Made by a program: the position numbers and the translations under genes. A stretch of DNA of 64,000 nucleotides from VFZN01 sp050249615 (GTDB lineage: Bacteria; Acidobacteriota; Vicinamibacteria; Vicinamibacterales; UBA2999). The number at the start of each line of letters is the position of its first letter. The first letter of the stretch is position 1. This document shows, piece by piece, positions 47,320-55,830 of this stretch. The stretch covers positions 23,625 to 87,624 of the forward strand of contig JBFWQE010000005.1 of NCBI GenBank assembly GCA_050249615.1, written 5' to 3'. A model generated the notes under the pieces. It was not told the DNA's origin and ran no database searches. It saw nothing but the letters and a program-made list of their open reading frames with translations.

Positions 47320-47679
47320 TCACTTCCTCCCCAGACGCACGTCGTAGGCATCGAGAGCGACGAGCATGTTCAACAGGCCCGACACGATGAGAAAGGCGTT
47401 CCCGTACTCGTAGTTCACCGCCGTCACGACGCCTTTGCCAAGCCCCAGCGCGGAGGCAATCACGTACGGAAGGCCCATCCCGAGGTTGGCCAGTGCGGCC
47501 AGGCCGACAAGGGGCTGCGAGAACTCGAACGGGAAGAGCCGGCCATCGAGAGCCAATCCGATGGCAAACATCACGGGGAGGGCGAGAAGAAACACCAGGC
47601 CCTTCTGCCGGCGGCCCAGGAGCAAATGTCCAGCCCCGGGCACCAGCCAGGAGGCCAGCCAGACGGCGACGGGAGGCAC
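47320..47679 (-). CDS. DUF6677-like membrane protein
   Basis: 119 residues with several hydrophobic helices. VWLASWLVPGAGHLLLGRRQKGLVFLL is a TM2-like motif found in many small membrane proteins, followed by GLAALANLGMGLPYVIA and YGNAFLIVSGLLNMLVALDAYD. I recall this arrangement as DUF6677 from Acidobacteriota. Function is unknown. GTG at 47679 is the likely start, 11 bases after the DUF2085 stop; no strong ribosome site is seen. Confidence 0.7.
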   Translation of the reverse strand: MPPVAVWLASWLVPGAGHLLLGRRQKGLVFLLALPVMFAIGLALDGRLFPFEFSQPLVGLAALANLGMGLPYVIASALGLGKGVVTAVNYEYGNAFLIVSGLLNMLVALDAYDVRLGRK

Positions 47680-47690
47680 GACAGAGGAGT

Positions 47691-48152
47691 TTACTTCAGG
47701 TGTTCCGAGACGACGGCGCCGACGACCAGCCCGCCGGCGAGTCCGAGTGGGATTGCCAGGGCAAACCGCCATTCGTTGGGCGGATCCCCTAGGCCGATCA
47801 GCGCGGATGCCACGGTCGCGAACGTCGGGACTGCCGCTGCCGTGAGCACCGTCAGGGCGTGAGCGCGCGGCCACTCATCGGTCCGGCTGCGGCCGTACGC
47901 GATCCAGGCGAGCACGCCGAGGGCCGCGCCCACGTAGAGCCCCTCGCACCGCGCGCAGACCGGCACCTGCGCGCCCGCCAGGTAGAACGACCGACCCGGT
48001 TGCTGGTGGCAGATGAGCGACCCGACGGTGTACAGCAGTCCGCCGGCTATCCGAGAGATCCGGCTCACGTACGGCGCCAGCGCCAGCCCGGCGGCCCAGG
48101 CTGGGACGCCGAGGGCCACCGCAACTCCAAGCCCCCGGTTTCGCACGGTCAC
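47691..48152 (-). CDS. DUF2085 family membrane protein
   Basis: 153 residues with four or five hydrophobic helices. The DUF2085 signature is clear: GSLICHQQPGRSFYLAGAQVPVCARCEGLYVGA, with a histidine and three cysteines that could bind metal. Function unknown. The start is taken as GTG at 48152; the open frame reaches far upstream without family similarity. It is divergent from the tetR gene, 66 bases away, so it could share its regulation. Confidence 0.72.
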   Translation of the reverse strand: MTVRNRGLGVAVALGVPAWAAGLALAPYVSRISRIAGGLLYTVGSLICHQQPGRSFYLAGAQVPVCARCEGLYVGAALGVLAWIAYGRSRTDEWPRAHALTVLTAAAVPTFATVASALIGLGDPPNEWRFALAIPLGLAGGLVVGAVVSEHLK

Positions 48153-48197
48153 GGAACCTGTCTCCAAACGTCGCCGTCTAATGGCGTTAGGTCCCTG

Positions 48198-48206
48198 AAC
48201 ACTGTT
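48198..48206. promoter_or_regulatory. Possible TetR operator upstream of tetR
   Basis: AACACTGTT is a nine-base interrupted palindrome 12 bases before the tetR ATG, within the 66-base divergent gap. A second short dyad, CTAA/TTAG, lies just upstream at about 48178-48190. TetR-type repressors often bind such dyads over their own promoter; the assignment is speculative. Confidence 0.25.
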
Positions 48207-48218
48207 AAGTTCGACCTC

Positions 48219-48911
48219 ATGGGCATCAAGGAACGTCAGGATCGCGAGAAGCAAGCCGTGCGGCAGTCCATCCTGGACGCCGCCAGGGACCTGTTTACCA
48301 CCGAAGGCTATCGTAACGTCTCCATCCGCAAGATCGCGGAGCGGATTGAGTACAGCCCGGCTGCCATCTACAGCTATTTCGCAGGAAAAGACGACATCTA
48401 TCTTGCCCTGGCCGAGGATGGCTTCCGCCTTCTCGACGAGAAGGTGAAGTCGGCCCGCGGCGATGGCTCGCCGCTCGCGGAGGTCCGGGCTGGCTGGTGG
48501 GCCTTTTACGAGTTCTCGAAGGAACAGCCCGCCTATTTCGAGCTCATGTTCGTGGACCGGTCGGTTCCGAAGATCACCGAGGGCTGGGAAGGCTTCGAGA
48601 TCCTTCAAGCCCTGCTGACCGACGCCACCGCCGGCCTCCAGCGCGCTGTTGAAGCGGGCGAGCTCCCGCCGGCGGTGAATCCGTGCGCGGCCATGCACGT
48701 GCTCTGGGGCGCGCTCGTGGGGCCTTCGGTGCTGGGCCTGTGCCAGCGTCTCGCGCCCGGAGAGGACGCCGACCTGCTGGCCCGTGACGTCCTCGATTCG
48801 GTCCTCGCCGGCCTCGCGTCCGGCCGCCCGCTGACCTTCAATCCCCGCGAGTGCTTTGTCGAAAATCCGGTCGCGCCCGATCCCGTCGGAGTTCCCGTCA
48901 ATGAATCGTAG
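48219..48911 (+). CDS. TetR/AcrR family transcriptional regulator
   Basis: 230 residues. The N-terminal helix-turn-helix is RQSILDAARDLFTTEGYRNVSIRKIAERIEYSPAAIYSYFAGKDDIY, typical of TetR. The C-terminal domain (about 80-200) is helical and resembles the TetR_C family with WWAFYEFSKEQPAYFELMF. ATG at 48219. It is the first gene before the adaptor and pump (overlap of 11 bases with the adaptor), so it probably represses this efflux operon and responds to an efflux substrate. Confidence 0.9.
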   Translation: MGIKERQDREKQAVRQSILDAARDLFTTEGYRNVSIRKIAERIEYSPAAIYSYFAGKDDIYLALAEDGFRLLDEKVKSARGDGSPLAEVRAGWWAFYEFSKEQPAYFELMFVDRSVPKITEGWEGFEILQALLTDATAGLQRAVEAGELPPAVNPCAAMHVLWGALVGPSVLGLCQRLAPGEDADLLARDVLDSVLAGLASGRPLTFNPRECFVENPVAPDPVGVPVNES

Positions 48912-50040
48912 TGCTCTGGTCCCAGTCGGTTTCCTACTCGCCCTCGCGCTCACCGTTTCCGGATGCCAGTCGCCCGAGGCCACGGTGCAGGCCACCCCAG
49001 GCGCCGCGGAGCCGCCGGCCGCTGACGTACCGGTGGTTACCGCCACAATCGGGGACATCGAATCGGCGCTCGAAATCTCAGGAACGCTGGCGCCTCGCAG
49101 CCGTGTGCCGGTGAAGCCGCGGTTGCCTGGCGCACTGGATCGCGTCCTCGTGGAGCTCGGTGACGCCGTCACCGCGGGCCAGGTGATCGCCACGATCGAC
49201 CGGCGCGAGATCGACGCGCAGGCCGATGCCGCGGTCGCCGCTGTGGCCGTGGCGAGGGCCGCACTCGAAAGCGCGGAGGCCTCCCTGGCCAACGCGGTGC
49301 TGGAACGGGACCGGGCCCGGGCCCTCTTCGAGAAGGGCGCCCTGCCCCGGCAGCGCCTGGACGGCGCCGAGACCGCGCATCGCGCTTCGGCTGCGCAGCG
49401 CGACCTGGCGGCGGCGAACCTCGCGCAGGCCCAGGCGGCGCTACGCCGCGCCCGTGAGGTCCAGCGCGACGCCACCGTCACGTCCCCGGTCACCGGCTTC
49501 ATCGTCGAGCGCAATTACGACGCCGGTGCCATCCCTGGTGACCGGCCGGTGGTGGTCGTGGCGGACCTGCGGCAGATGAAGCTCGAGGCCGGCGTGTCCG
49601 AGCTGCAGGCGGGCCGGCTTCGCGTGGGCATGAAGGCGCGCGTGGAAGTCCAGGCCCGGCCGGGCGAGTCGTTCGACGGCGAGCTGGCGGCCATCGCGCC
49701 CGAGGTGGACGAGCGCAACCGGCATTTCCGCATCGACGTGCGGGTTCCCAATGACGGGCGCGGGCTGCTCTCGGGGATGTACGCCACCGCGCGCATCGTG
49801 GAATCCACGGAAGCGGGCGCCGTCCTGGTGCCGCGCGAGGCCGTCACCACGCGCGACGGAAAGCGCACGGCGCTGAAGGTGCAGGACGGCACGGTCACCC
49901 CGGTCGAGGTCACCGAGGGTCTCACGGACGGCGCGCGCGTCCAGATCGTCAGAGGCCTGCAGTCCGGCGACACGGTGGTCGCCGATGCCCGCCGCCCGCT
50001 GGCAGCGGGTGCGCAGGTACGCCCGGTGGCCACCCGGTAA
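48901..50040 (+). CDS. RND efflux periplasmic adaptor (HlyD/MFP family) lipoprotein
   Basis: 379 residues. Signal peptide with lipobox LTVSGC (Cys22). Then barrel-sandwich and hairpin domains: GTLAPRSRVPVKPRLPGALDRVLVELGDAV, VIATIDRREI, an alpha-hairpin (about 95-165, ARALFEKGALPRQRLD), VTSPVTGFIVERNYDAGA and a beta-barrel region. It bridges the inner-membrane pump and the outer-membrane channel. ATG at 48901 overlaps the tetR end by 11 bases and the gene is followed 53 bases later by the pump. Confidence 0.93.
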   Translation: MNRSALVPVGFLLALALTVSGCQSPEATVQATPGAAEPPAADVPVVTATIGDIESALEISGTLAPRSRVPVKPRLPGALDRVLVELGDAVTAGQVIATIDRREIDAQADAAVAAVAVARAALESAEASLANAVLERDRARALFEKGALPRQRLDGAETAHRASAAQRDLAAANLAQAQAALRRAREVQRDATVTSPVTGFIVERNYDAGAIPGDRPVVVVADLRQMKLEAGVSELQAGRLRVGMKARVEVQARPGESFDGELAAIAPEVDERNRHFRIDVRVPNDGRGLLSGMYATARIVESTEAGAVLVPREAVTTRDGKRTALKVQDGTVTPVEVTEGLTDGARVQIVRGLQSGDTVVADARRPLAAGAQVRPVATR

Positions 50041-50093
50041 GCCCGCGGTCGCCTCCGGCGGCTGCCATTCCGCATCAGTGCGAGTCGAAGGTC

Positions 50094-53000
50094 ATGTGGA
50101 TTTCTGACACCTCCATCAAGCGTCCCGTCTTCGCGACGATGGTGATCGCCAGCTTCATGGTGCTGGGCATCGTCTCGATGACACGCCTCGGCATCGACCT
50201 CTTCCCGGAGGTCAACTTCCCGTTCGTCAATGTCTCAATCATCTATCCCGGTGCGGCGCCGGAAGAGGTCGAGACGCTGGTGACCAAGCCCATCGAGGAC
50301 GCGGTCGCGGGCATCAACGGTGTCAAGCGGGTCATCTCCACGTCGACGGAGGGCTTCTCGCGCGTCGGCATCGAGCTCCGGCTCGAGGTGGACGCGCAGG
50401 CGGCCACGGCGGAGGTGCGCGAGAAGGTGGCGGCCATTCGCTACCGCCTGCCACAGGAGATCGAGGACCCGACGATCGAGCGCTTCGACGTCGCGGCGCT
50501 GCCCATCATGGTGTTCGCCGTCGGCTCGACACAGCCGAGCGACGTGACGCGACGGCAGGTGGAAGACGACCTGAAGCCCCTCCTCGAGCAGATCGACGGC
50601 GTCGCCGCAGTCCAGGTGAACGGTGGCGAGGTGCGGGAGATTCAGGTCAACCTCGACCCGCGCCGCCTCGAGGCCCTGGGCCTCCCGCTGTCCGAAGTGG
50701 CCGCGAAGCTGTCGGCCGAGAACCTCGACGTCCCCGGTGGCCAGGTGAAGCGCGAGGGGCGGTCGGTCTCCCTGAGAACGAAGGGCGAGTTCCGCTCCGC
50801 GGCCGAGATCGAAGACGTCATCCTGCGATCGGCCGGCGGCTCGACGGTGCGTGTCCGCGACACCGGCACCGTGGTGGACGGCTACGAGGAACGGACGTCG
50901 ACCACGCGGCTCGACGGCACCGACGCGGTGTCGTTCGCCATCCGGAAGCAGTCCGGCGCCAACACGGTGGACATCGCGACGAAGGTCGAGGCGGCCCTGG
51001 CCCGGCACGCGGGCAGCTTCCCCCAGCTGCAGATCCGCCCCGTCCACAGCGACGCCGACGGCATCCGCGAGAACGTCCGCGACGTGCGAGGCCACATCAT
51101 CTTCGGCGGCCTGATGGCCGTCCTCATCATCTTCGTCTTCATGCGCGACTGGCGCTCCACGCTCATCTCGGCGCTGGCGCTGCCGACGTCGGTGATCGCG
51201 ACCTTCTTCTTCATGTACGTGGTGGGCTTCACCATCAACATGATGACGCTGATGGCGCTGTCGCTGGTCATCGGCATCCTCATCGACGATGCCGTCGTGG
51301 TGCGCGAGAACATCTACCGCCACATGGAGCACGGGGAGGACCCGGTCACCGCGGCACAGAGGGGCACCTCGGAGATCGGCCTGGCCGTGATGGCGACGAC
51401 CTTCACGATCCTCGCGGTGTTCCTGCCGGTCGGCTTCATGACCGGCATCGTGGGCCAGTTCTTCAAGTCCTTCGCCCTGACCATCGCGTTCGCGGTGACG
51501 ATGTCGCTGCTCGTGGCCTTCACGCTGGATCCGATGCTCTCGTCCCGGTTCGTGCGCTACATCCCCCCCGAGGAGCGGACGAGGACGCGACTGGGCCGCA
51601 TTCTCGAGAGGTGGGGCGACTTCTACGACCGCATCGACCGGAAGTACCACGCCGTCCTCGGCTGGAGCATCCGGCGCCCGTGGGCTGTCGTGGCCGTGGC
51701 CACCCTCGTGTTCGTTGGGAGCATGTCCACGCTGGGCGTGATGGGCACGGAGTTCGTACCGGTCGAGGATCGGGGCGAGTTCGTGGTGAACATCGAGGCG
51801 CCGCCCGGCACCTCGTTCGAGCAGTCGGTGGCCTACGCCGCCCAGGTGGAGTCCGTCGTCCGCCAGGAGCCGGAGATCCGGCAGATCTTCACGACCGTGG
51901 GGGTCGAGGGCGACCCGCTGAAGACCAACCTGCGGATCAAGACCACCAAGAAGCACGAGCGCGAGCGCGGGCTGCAGGTGATCAAGACCGAGATGCGTGA
52001 GCGCCTGCGGTCCGTCCCGCTCCTGAGGATGACGGTTGCGGATCCCGAGTTCATGCAGGGGGCCCCGTCCGAGGCGCCGCTCAACGTCTTCGTTCGCGGA
52101 GACGACATGGAGGCCCTGCAGCGGCTCAACGACGAGATCGTCGCGAAGGTGCGCGCCGTGCCGGGAGCCGTGGACGTGGACAGCACGCTCGAGAGCGGGC
52201 AGCCCGAAATGGTGGCCCAGGTGAATCGCGCGCTGGCGGCCGATCTGGGGTTCGACGTCGGTTCGGTCGCCATGCAGCTGCGCAGCATGGTCGAGGGCGT
52301 CGTCCCGACGCGCCTGCGCGAAGGCGACAAGGAGTACGACATCCGCGTGCGCCTGGCCCCGGAATTCCGCAACGACTTCCAGGCCATCGCCCGCACGCCG
52401 CTCTACTCGCCCACCGGCGCGGCGGTTCGCACGGCCGACATCGTCGGCATGGAGCCGGGCGTGGGCCCGACCAACATCCAGCGCGAGGCGCGCAGGCGCC
52501 AGGCCAAGATCGGCATCGAGCTCGAGGGGCGTCCCCTGGGCGATGTCACCAACGACGTGGCCCGGGTGATGCAGACCGTCCAGATGCCACCGGACTTCGA
52601 GTGGGGATTCGCCGGAGACGTCGAGCTCATGCAGGAGTCGGCCGCTGCCATGGGCCTCGCCCTGCTGCTCGCCGTGGCCTTCATCTACATCGTCCTGGCG
52701 TCGCAGTTCGAGTCGTTCCTCGAGCCGTTCCTCATCATGCTCTCGCTGCCGCTGGCCATCGTGGGTGCCCTGCTGGCCATCCTCCTCACGGGCAACAACC
52801 TCGGTATGCCGGCCATGATCGGCATGGTGATGTTGATGGGCCTGGTCACCAAGAACGCCATCCTGCTCATCGACCTGACGAACCAGTACGTGCGCGAGGG
52901 CCACACCGTCGAGGATGCCATCCTCAAGGCGGGCCCCATCCGCCTGCGCCCGATCCTCATGACGACCATGGCGATGATCCTGGGCATGCTGCCCTCGGCG

Positions 53001-54692
53001 CTGGGCCGGGGTGAAGGGGGCGAGTTCCGCGCGCCCATCTCCATCGCCACGATCGGCGGGCTCATCACGTCCACCGCCCTGACCCTCGTCGTCGTGCCGG
53101 TGGCCTACCTGCTGCTGGCGCGGCTCGTGGAGCGCGTGAAGGCCCGCCGCGCACAGCCTGCTGCCAAACTCCACCCCGCGACACGCATCGCCGGCATCGT
53201 CCTTGTGCTGGCACTGGTGGGCTGGTTGCTCTCGGCCACCAGCGCCTTCGCACAGGAGAGGCTACACCCTTCCTCCCCGACGTCATCTGCGGCTCTTGCG
53301 CTATCTGCAACTCCCGAGCAGTCTGCGGGCCCTGCGCCATCTGCGCCATCTGCGCCATCTGCGCCATCTGCGGCCCCTGCGCCATCTGCGGCCCCTGCGC
53401 CATCTGCGGCCCCTGCGGCATCTGCGGCCCCTGCGCTATCTGCGGCCCCTCTGAGTCTGACCTTCGATCAGGCCCTCGAACGCGCGCTGACCGCCAACCA
53501 GGGCCTGAAGGCCGTGCAGGAACGCGTGCGCGAGAGCCAGGCCCGGGTCACCGAGGCGAAGGCGAACTACCTGCCGCAAGTGAGCTTCAGTTACCTCTAC
53601 ACGCCCTCGCAGAAGTTCCCGCTCATCCGCATCCCGGCGGGCGTGTTCGGGCCCAACGAGACGACCTTCCAGGCGGGCTTCACGCGGGAGAACATCATCG
53701 CCCTGGACCTGTCGCAGCCGCTCTACACGGGCGGGCGCCTCGCCAACGCCCACGCCATCCAGGAGTCGGGCCTCGACGCCAGCCGGCTCGAGCTCGATCG
53801 TGCCCGGCAGGACCTGCAGTACCGCGTCGTCGAGGTGTTCTACAACGCGCTGCTGAAGCAACAGGGCATGGGGGTCGCCGACGAGCAGATCCGCCTGGCA
53901 GAGACGCAGCTGGGCCTCGCCCGCGTGCGATACGAGGCGGGCACGGTGGCGCGCCTGGACGTGCTGCAGGCGGAAGTGCAGCTGGCCAATGCCCGCGCGC
54001 GCCGCATCCAGATGAAGGCGGACGTCGACGTCGCGATCCAGGCCGTGCGGACCGTGCTGTCCCTCCCGCAGGGGCAGGCGCTCACGCTCGTGGGCACTCT
54101 CGACGACGGCCGCGAGATCCCCGGGCGCGAGACCCTGGACCTGGCCCTGCCGACGCGTCCGGACCTGCGCGCCTTCACTGCCCGGCGCGACCAGGCCGAG
54201 TACGCGTCACGGCTCGCCAGCGCCGAGTGGAAGCCGAGCCTCGCCTTCCGCGGCAACCTGCAGTTCCAGGAGGACCGCTTCTCGAAGGCGTTCGGTTCCG
54301 ACAACCAGAGCTACACGTTCGGGCTGGCCCTGCAGATGCCGCTGATGGCTTCGCCAGGGGCCTCAGCCCGCCGCAGTGCCGCCGAGGCCCAGAAGCGGCA
54401 GGCCGAGCACGGCCTCAACGCCTCGACGGACCAGGCCCGGCTCGAGCTCGAGACCGCATGGACAACGCTCCAGGCTTCGGCCGAGGTGGTGTCGATGCAG
54501 CAGAAGGCGCTGGAACTGGCGCGCGAGAGCGTCCAGATCGCGCAGGTGTCCTACGAGAACGGCGTGATCACCTCGGCCGAGCTCAACGACGCGCAGGTCC
54601 GTCTGCTCGAGACCGAGTGGAACCTCCTGCAGGCGAAGTTTGGGAGGATCGTCGCCGCGGCACGCGCCAAGGTGGCCGCGGGGGTGGAGTAG
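50094..54692 (+). CDS. RND efflux pump fused in frame to a TolC-type outer-membrane channel
   Basis: 1532 residues in one uninterrupted frame. Residues 1 to about 1022 are an AcrB-like pump: SDTSIKRPVFATMVIASFMV start, the TM4 aspartate pair Asp398-Asp399 (GILIDDAVVVREN) and TM10-type lysine in LVTKNAILLID. A signal-peptide-like segment follows (about 1030-1053, ending SAFA-Q), then an Ala/Pro/Ser linker coded by a nine-base repeat (about 1080-1120) and a complete OEP/TolC domain (about 1121-1532) with two paired OEP repeats. The RND C-terminus is normally cytoplasmic, so the extra helix would place the TolC part in the periplasm and could be cleaved there. Alternatively a GTG near residue 1017 could start a separate channel protein. 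HAE-type substrate range cannot be named. Confidence 0.88.
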   Translation: MWISDTSIKRPVFATMVIASFMVLGIVSMTRLGIDLFPEVNFPFVNVSIIYPGAAPEEVETLVTKPIEDAVAGINGVKRVISTSTEGFSRVGIELRLEVDAQAATAEVREKVAAIRYRLPQEIEDPTIERFDVAALPIMVFAVGSTQPSDVTRRQVEDDLKPLLEQIDGVAAVQVNGGEVREIQVNLDPRRLEALGLPLSEVAAKLSAENLDVPGGQVKREGRSVSLRTKGEFRSAAEIEDVILRSAGGSTVRVRDTGTVVDGYEERTSTTRLDGTDAVSFAIRKQSGANTVDIATKVEAALARHAGSFPQLQIRPVHSDADGIRENVRDVRGHIIFGGLMAVLIIFVFMRDWRSTLISALALPTSVIATFFFMYVVGFTINMMTLMALSLVIGILIDDAVVVRENIYRHMEHGEDPVTAAQRGTSEIGLAVMATTFTILAVFLPVGFMTGIVGQFFKSFALTIAFAVTMSLLVAFTLDPMLSSRFVRYIPPEERTRTRLGRILERWGDFYDRIDRKYHAVLGWSIRRPWAVVAVATLVFVGSMSTLGVMGTEFVPVEDRGEFVVNIEAPPGTSFEQSVAYAAQVESVVRQEPEIRQIFTTVGVEGDPLKTNLRIKTTKKHERERGLQVIKTEMRERLRSVPLLRMTVADPEFMQGAPSEAPLNVFVRGDDMEALQRLNDEIVAKVRAVPGAVDVDSTLESGQPEMVAQVNRALAADLGFDVGSVAMQLRSMVEGVVPTRLREGDKEYDIRVRLAPEFRNDFQAIARTPLYSPTGAAVRTADIVGMEPGVGPTNIQREARRRQAKIGIELEGRPLGDVTNDVARVMQTVQMPPDFEWGFAGDVELMQESAAAMGLALLLAVAFIYIVLASQFESFLEPFLIMLSLPLAIVGALLAILLTGNNLGMPAMIGMVMLMGLVTKNAILLIDLTNQYVREGHTVEDAILKAGPIRLRPILMTTMAMILGMLPSALGRGEGGEFRAPISIATIGGLITSTALTLVVVPVAYLLLARLVERVKARRAQPAAKLHPATRIAGIVLVLALVGWLLSATSAFAQERLHPSSPTSSAALALSATPEQSAGPAPSAPSAPSAPSAAPAPSAAPAPSAAPAASAAPALSAAPLSLTFDQALERALTANQGLKAVQERVRESQARVTEAKANYLPQVSFSYLYTPSQKFPLIRIPAGVFGPNETTFQAGFTRENIIALDLSQPLYTGGRLANAHAIQESGLDASRLELDRARQDLQYRVVEVFYNALLKQQGMGVADEQIRLAETQLGLARVRYEAGTVARLDVLQAEVQLANARARRIQMKADVDVAIQAVRTVLSLPQGQALTLVGTLDDGREIPGRETLDLALPTRPDLRAFTARRDQAEYASRLASAEWKPSLAFRGNLQFQEDRFSKAFGSDNQSYTFGLALQMPLMASPGASARRSAAEAQKRQAEHGLNASTDQARLELETAWTTLQASAEVVSMQQKALELARESVQIAQVSYENGVITSAELNDAQVRLLETEWNLLQAKFGRIVAAARAKVAAGVE
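53285..53454. repeat. Nine-base tandem repeat inside the RND-TolC gene
   Basis: Thirteen clear units (53332-53448) alternate CTGCGCCAT and CTGCGGCCC with few changes; degenerate copies extend to about 53285. The unit is a multiple of three, so changes in copy number keep the frame and alter only the Ala/Pro/Ser linker between pump and channel. Confidence 0.9.
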
Positions 54693-54818
54693 CGTTCAGA
54701 CCGGGAGTCGGGGGTCGGGACTCGGAAGTCGGAGGTTGGAAGAAGACGCCAGGGGCGGAAATGGCCGAGCGTCCCGAATCGCCGACTGCCGACTCCCGCT
54801 TCCCGCCTCCCGACCGTC
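54693..54818. repeat. GTCGGGA-type array with a long inverted arm between convergent genes
   Basis: The left arm (54701-54739) repeats GGGAGTC, GGGGGTC, GGGACTC and GGAAGTC. The right arm (54774-54816) is its approximate complement. CGGGAGTCGG at 54702-54711 and CCGACTCCCG at 54789-54798 are perfect complements of ten bases. It can fold into a long imperfect hairpin that may end transcription from both sides, since the pump and PfkB genes converge here. Confidence 0.75.
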
Positions 54819-55766
54819 TCACAGTTTCCCGAAGTGCTGCTCGTAGCGGGTCCTGAACTCGTCCCACGTGTAGGCGTGGTAGGTCCCGCCCAGGTGCTCC
54901 AGCGCATAGGTCGCGGCGACGCTGCCGAAGCGCGCGCACACCTCGTAGCTGGCCCCCATCGCCAGCCCCTTCATGAAGCCGCCGCGGAACGCGTCCCCCA
55001 CGCCCGTCGGATCCTCGATACGATCGGGCGCCACGGCGGGCACGTCAACCGCGCCGCCGCGGGTGTGGACCGTGCATCCCTGCTCGCCCCTGGTCACGAC
55101 CAGCAGCGGCACGTGCGCCAGCACGTCCTGTTCCCCCATCCCCGTCTTCTGCCGGATCAGCTCGAACTCGTAGTCGTTGGAGATCACCATGAACGCGCCG
55201 ATGATGCCGTCCTTCAGCTGGTCACCCGCCATGCGCGCGCACTGCTGCCCCGGGTCCCAGATGTAGCGAATGCCCATCGTGCTGCACTCTTCCGCGTACT
55301 GCACCATCGCCGCCGGATCGTTCGGCGAGATGATGACCAGCGTGTCAGCGCCCAGCCCGTCCAGCCCGCGGAACGACAGCTCCGCGGCGTTGGCCATCGC
55401 GCCCGTGTAGAACGACGCGATCTGGTTGTTGTGCTCGTCGGTGCTGCAGAAGAACGATGCGCAGAACTTCCCGTCGACCACCCGCACCAGCGAGGTGTCG
55501 ATGCCGGCGCCTTCCATCCAGTGCCGATAATCCGCGAAGTCCTGCCCCGCCGTGGCCATCAGCCGGGGGCGCTCGCCCAGCAGGGCGAGCGTGTAGGCGA
55601 TGTTGGGGGCGCAGCCTCCGCGCCGCTTGTCCATCGAGTCCACGAGGAAGCTGAGCGAGACACGGTCCATGTGCTCCGGGAGGAAGTGCTCGGTGAACCT
55701 CCCTGGAAAGGACATCAGGTAGTCGAACGCGATCGAGCCGGTGACGATCAGTTGCATGGCGCCCAT
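54819..55766 (-). CDS. PfkB family carbohydrate/nucleoside kinase
   Basis: 315 residues. The ribokinase fold is shown by the N-terminal GSIAFDYLM, GGCAPNIAYTLALLG and the anion-hole motif DPTGVGDAFRGGFMKGL, whose aspartate is catalytic. It lies 64 bases downstream of the MTA phosphorylase gene, so an adenosine or ribose-type substrate in purine salvage is plausible; sequence alone does not settle it. ATG at 55766, or the internal ATG at 55757. Convergent with the efflux pump across a repeat hairpin. Confidence 0.85.
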   Translation of the reverse strand: MGAMQLIVTGSIAFDYLMSFPGRFTEHFLPEHMDRVSLSFLVDSMDKRRGGCAPNIAYTLALLGERPRLMATAGQDFADYRHWMEGAGIDTSLVRVVDGKFCASFFCSTDEHNNQIASFYTGAMANAAELSFRGLDGLGADTLVIISPNDPAAMVQYAEECSTMGIRYIWDPGQQCARMAGDQLKDGIIGAFMVISNDYEFELIRQKTGMGEQDVLAHVPLLVVTRGEQGCTVHTRGGAVDVPAVAPDRIEDPTGVGDAFRGGFMKGLAMGASYEVCARFGSVAATYALEHLGGTYHAYTWDEFRTRYEQHFGKL

Positions 55767-55830
55767 TGATGATGACCGATTGGCGATTGACGATTCATTG
55801 GATCATCCGGCGGTTGTGGGAGTGAGGCAT

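Noticed and set aside
50235..53174. 979-codon minus-strand frame opposite the RND pump
   Set aside because: Shadow of a conserved plus-strand gene; its composition (His/Asp/Arg/Gln/Val) matches no family.
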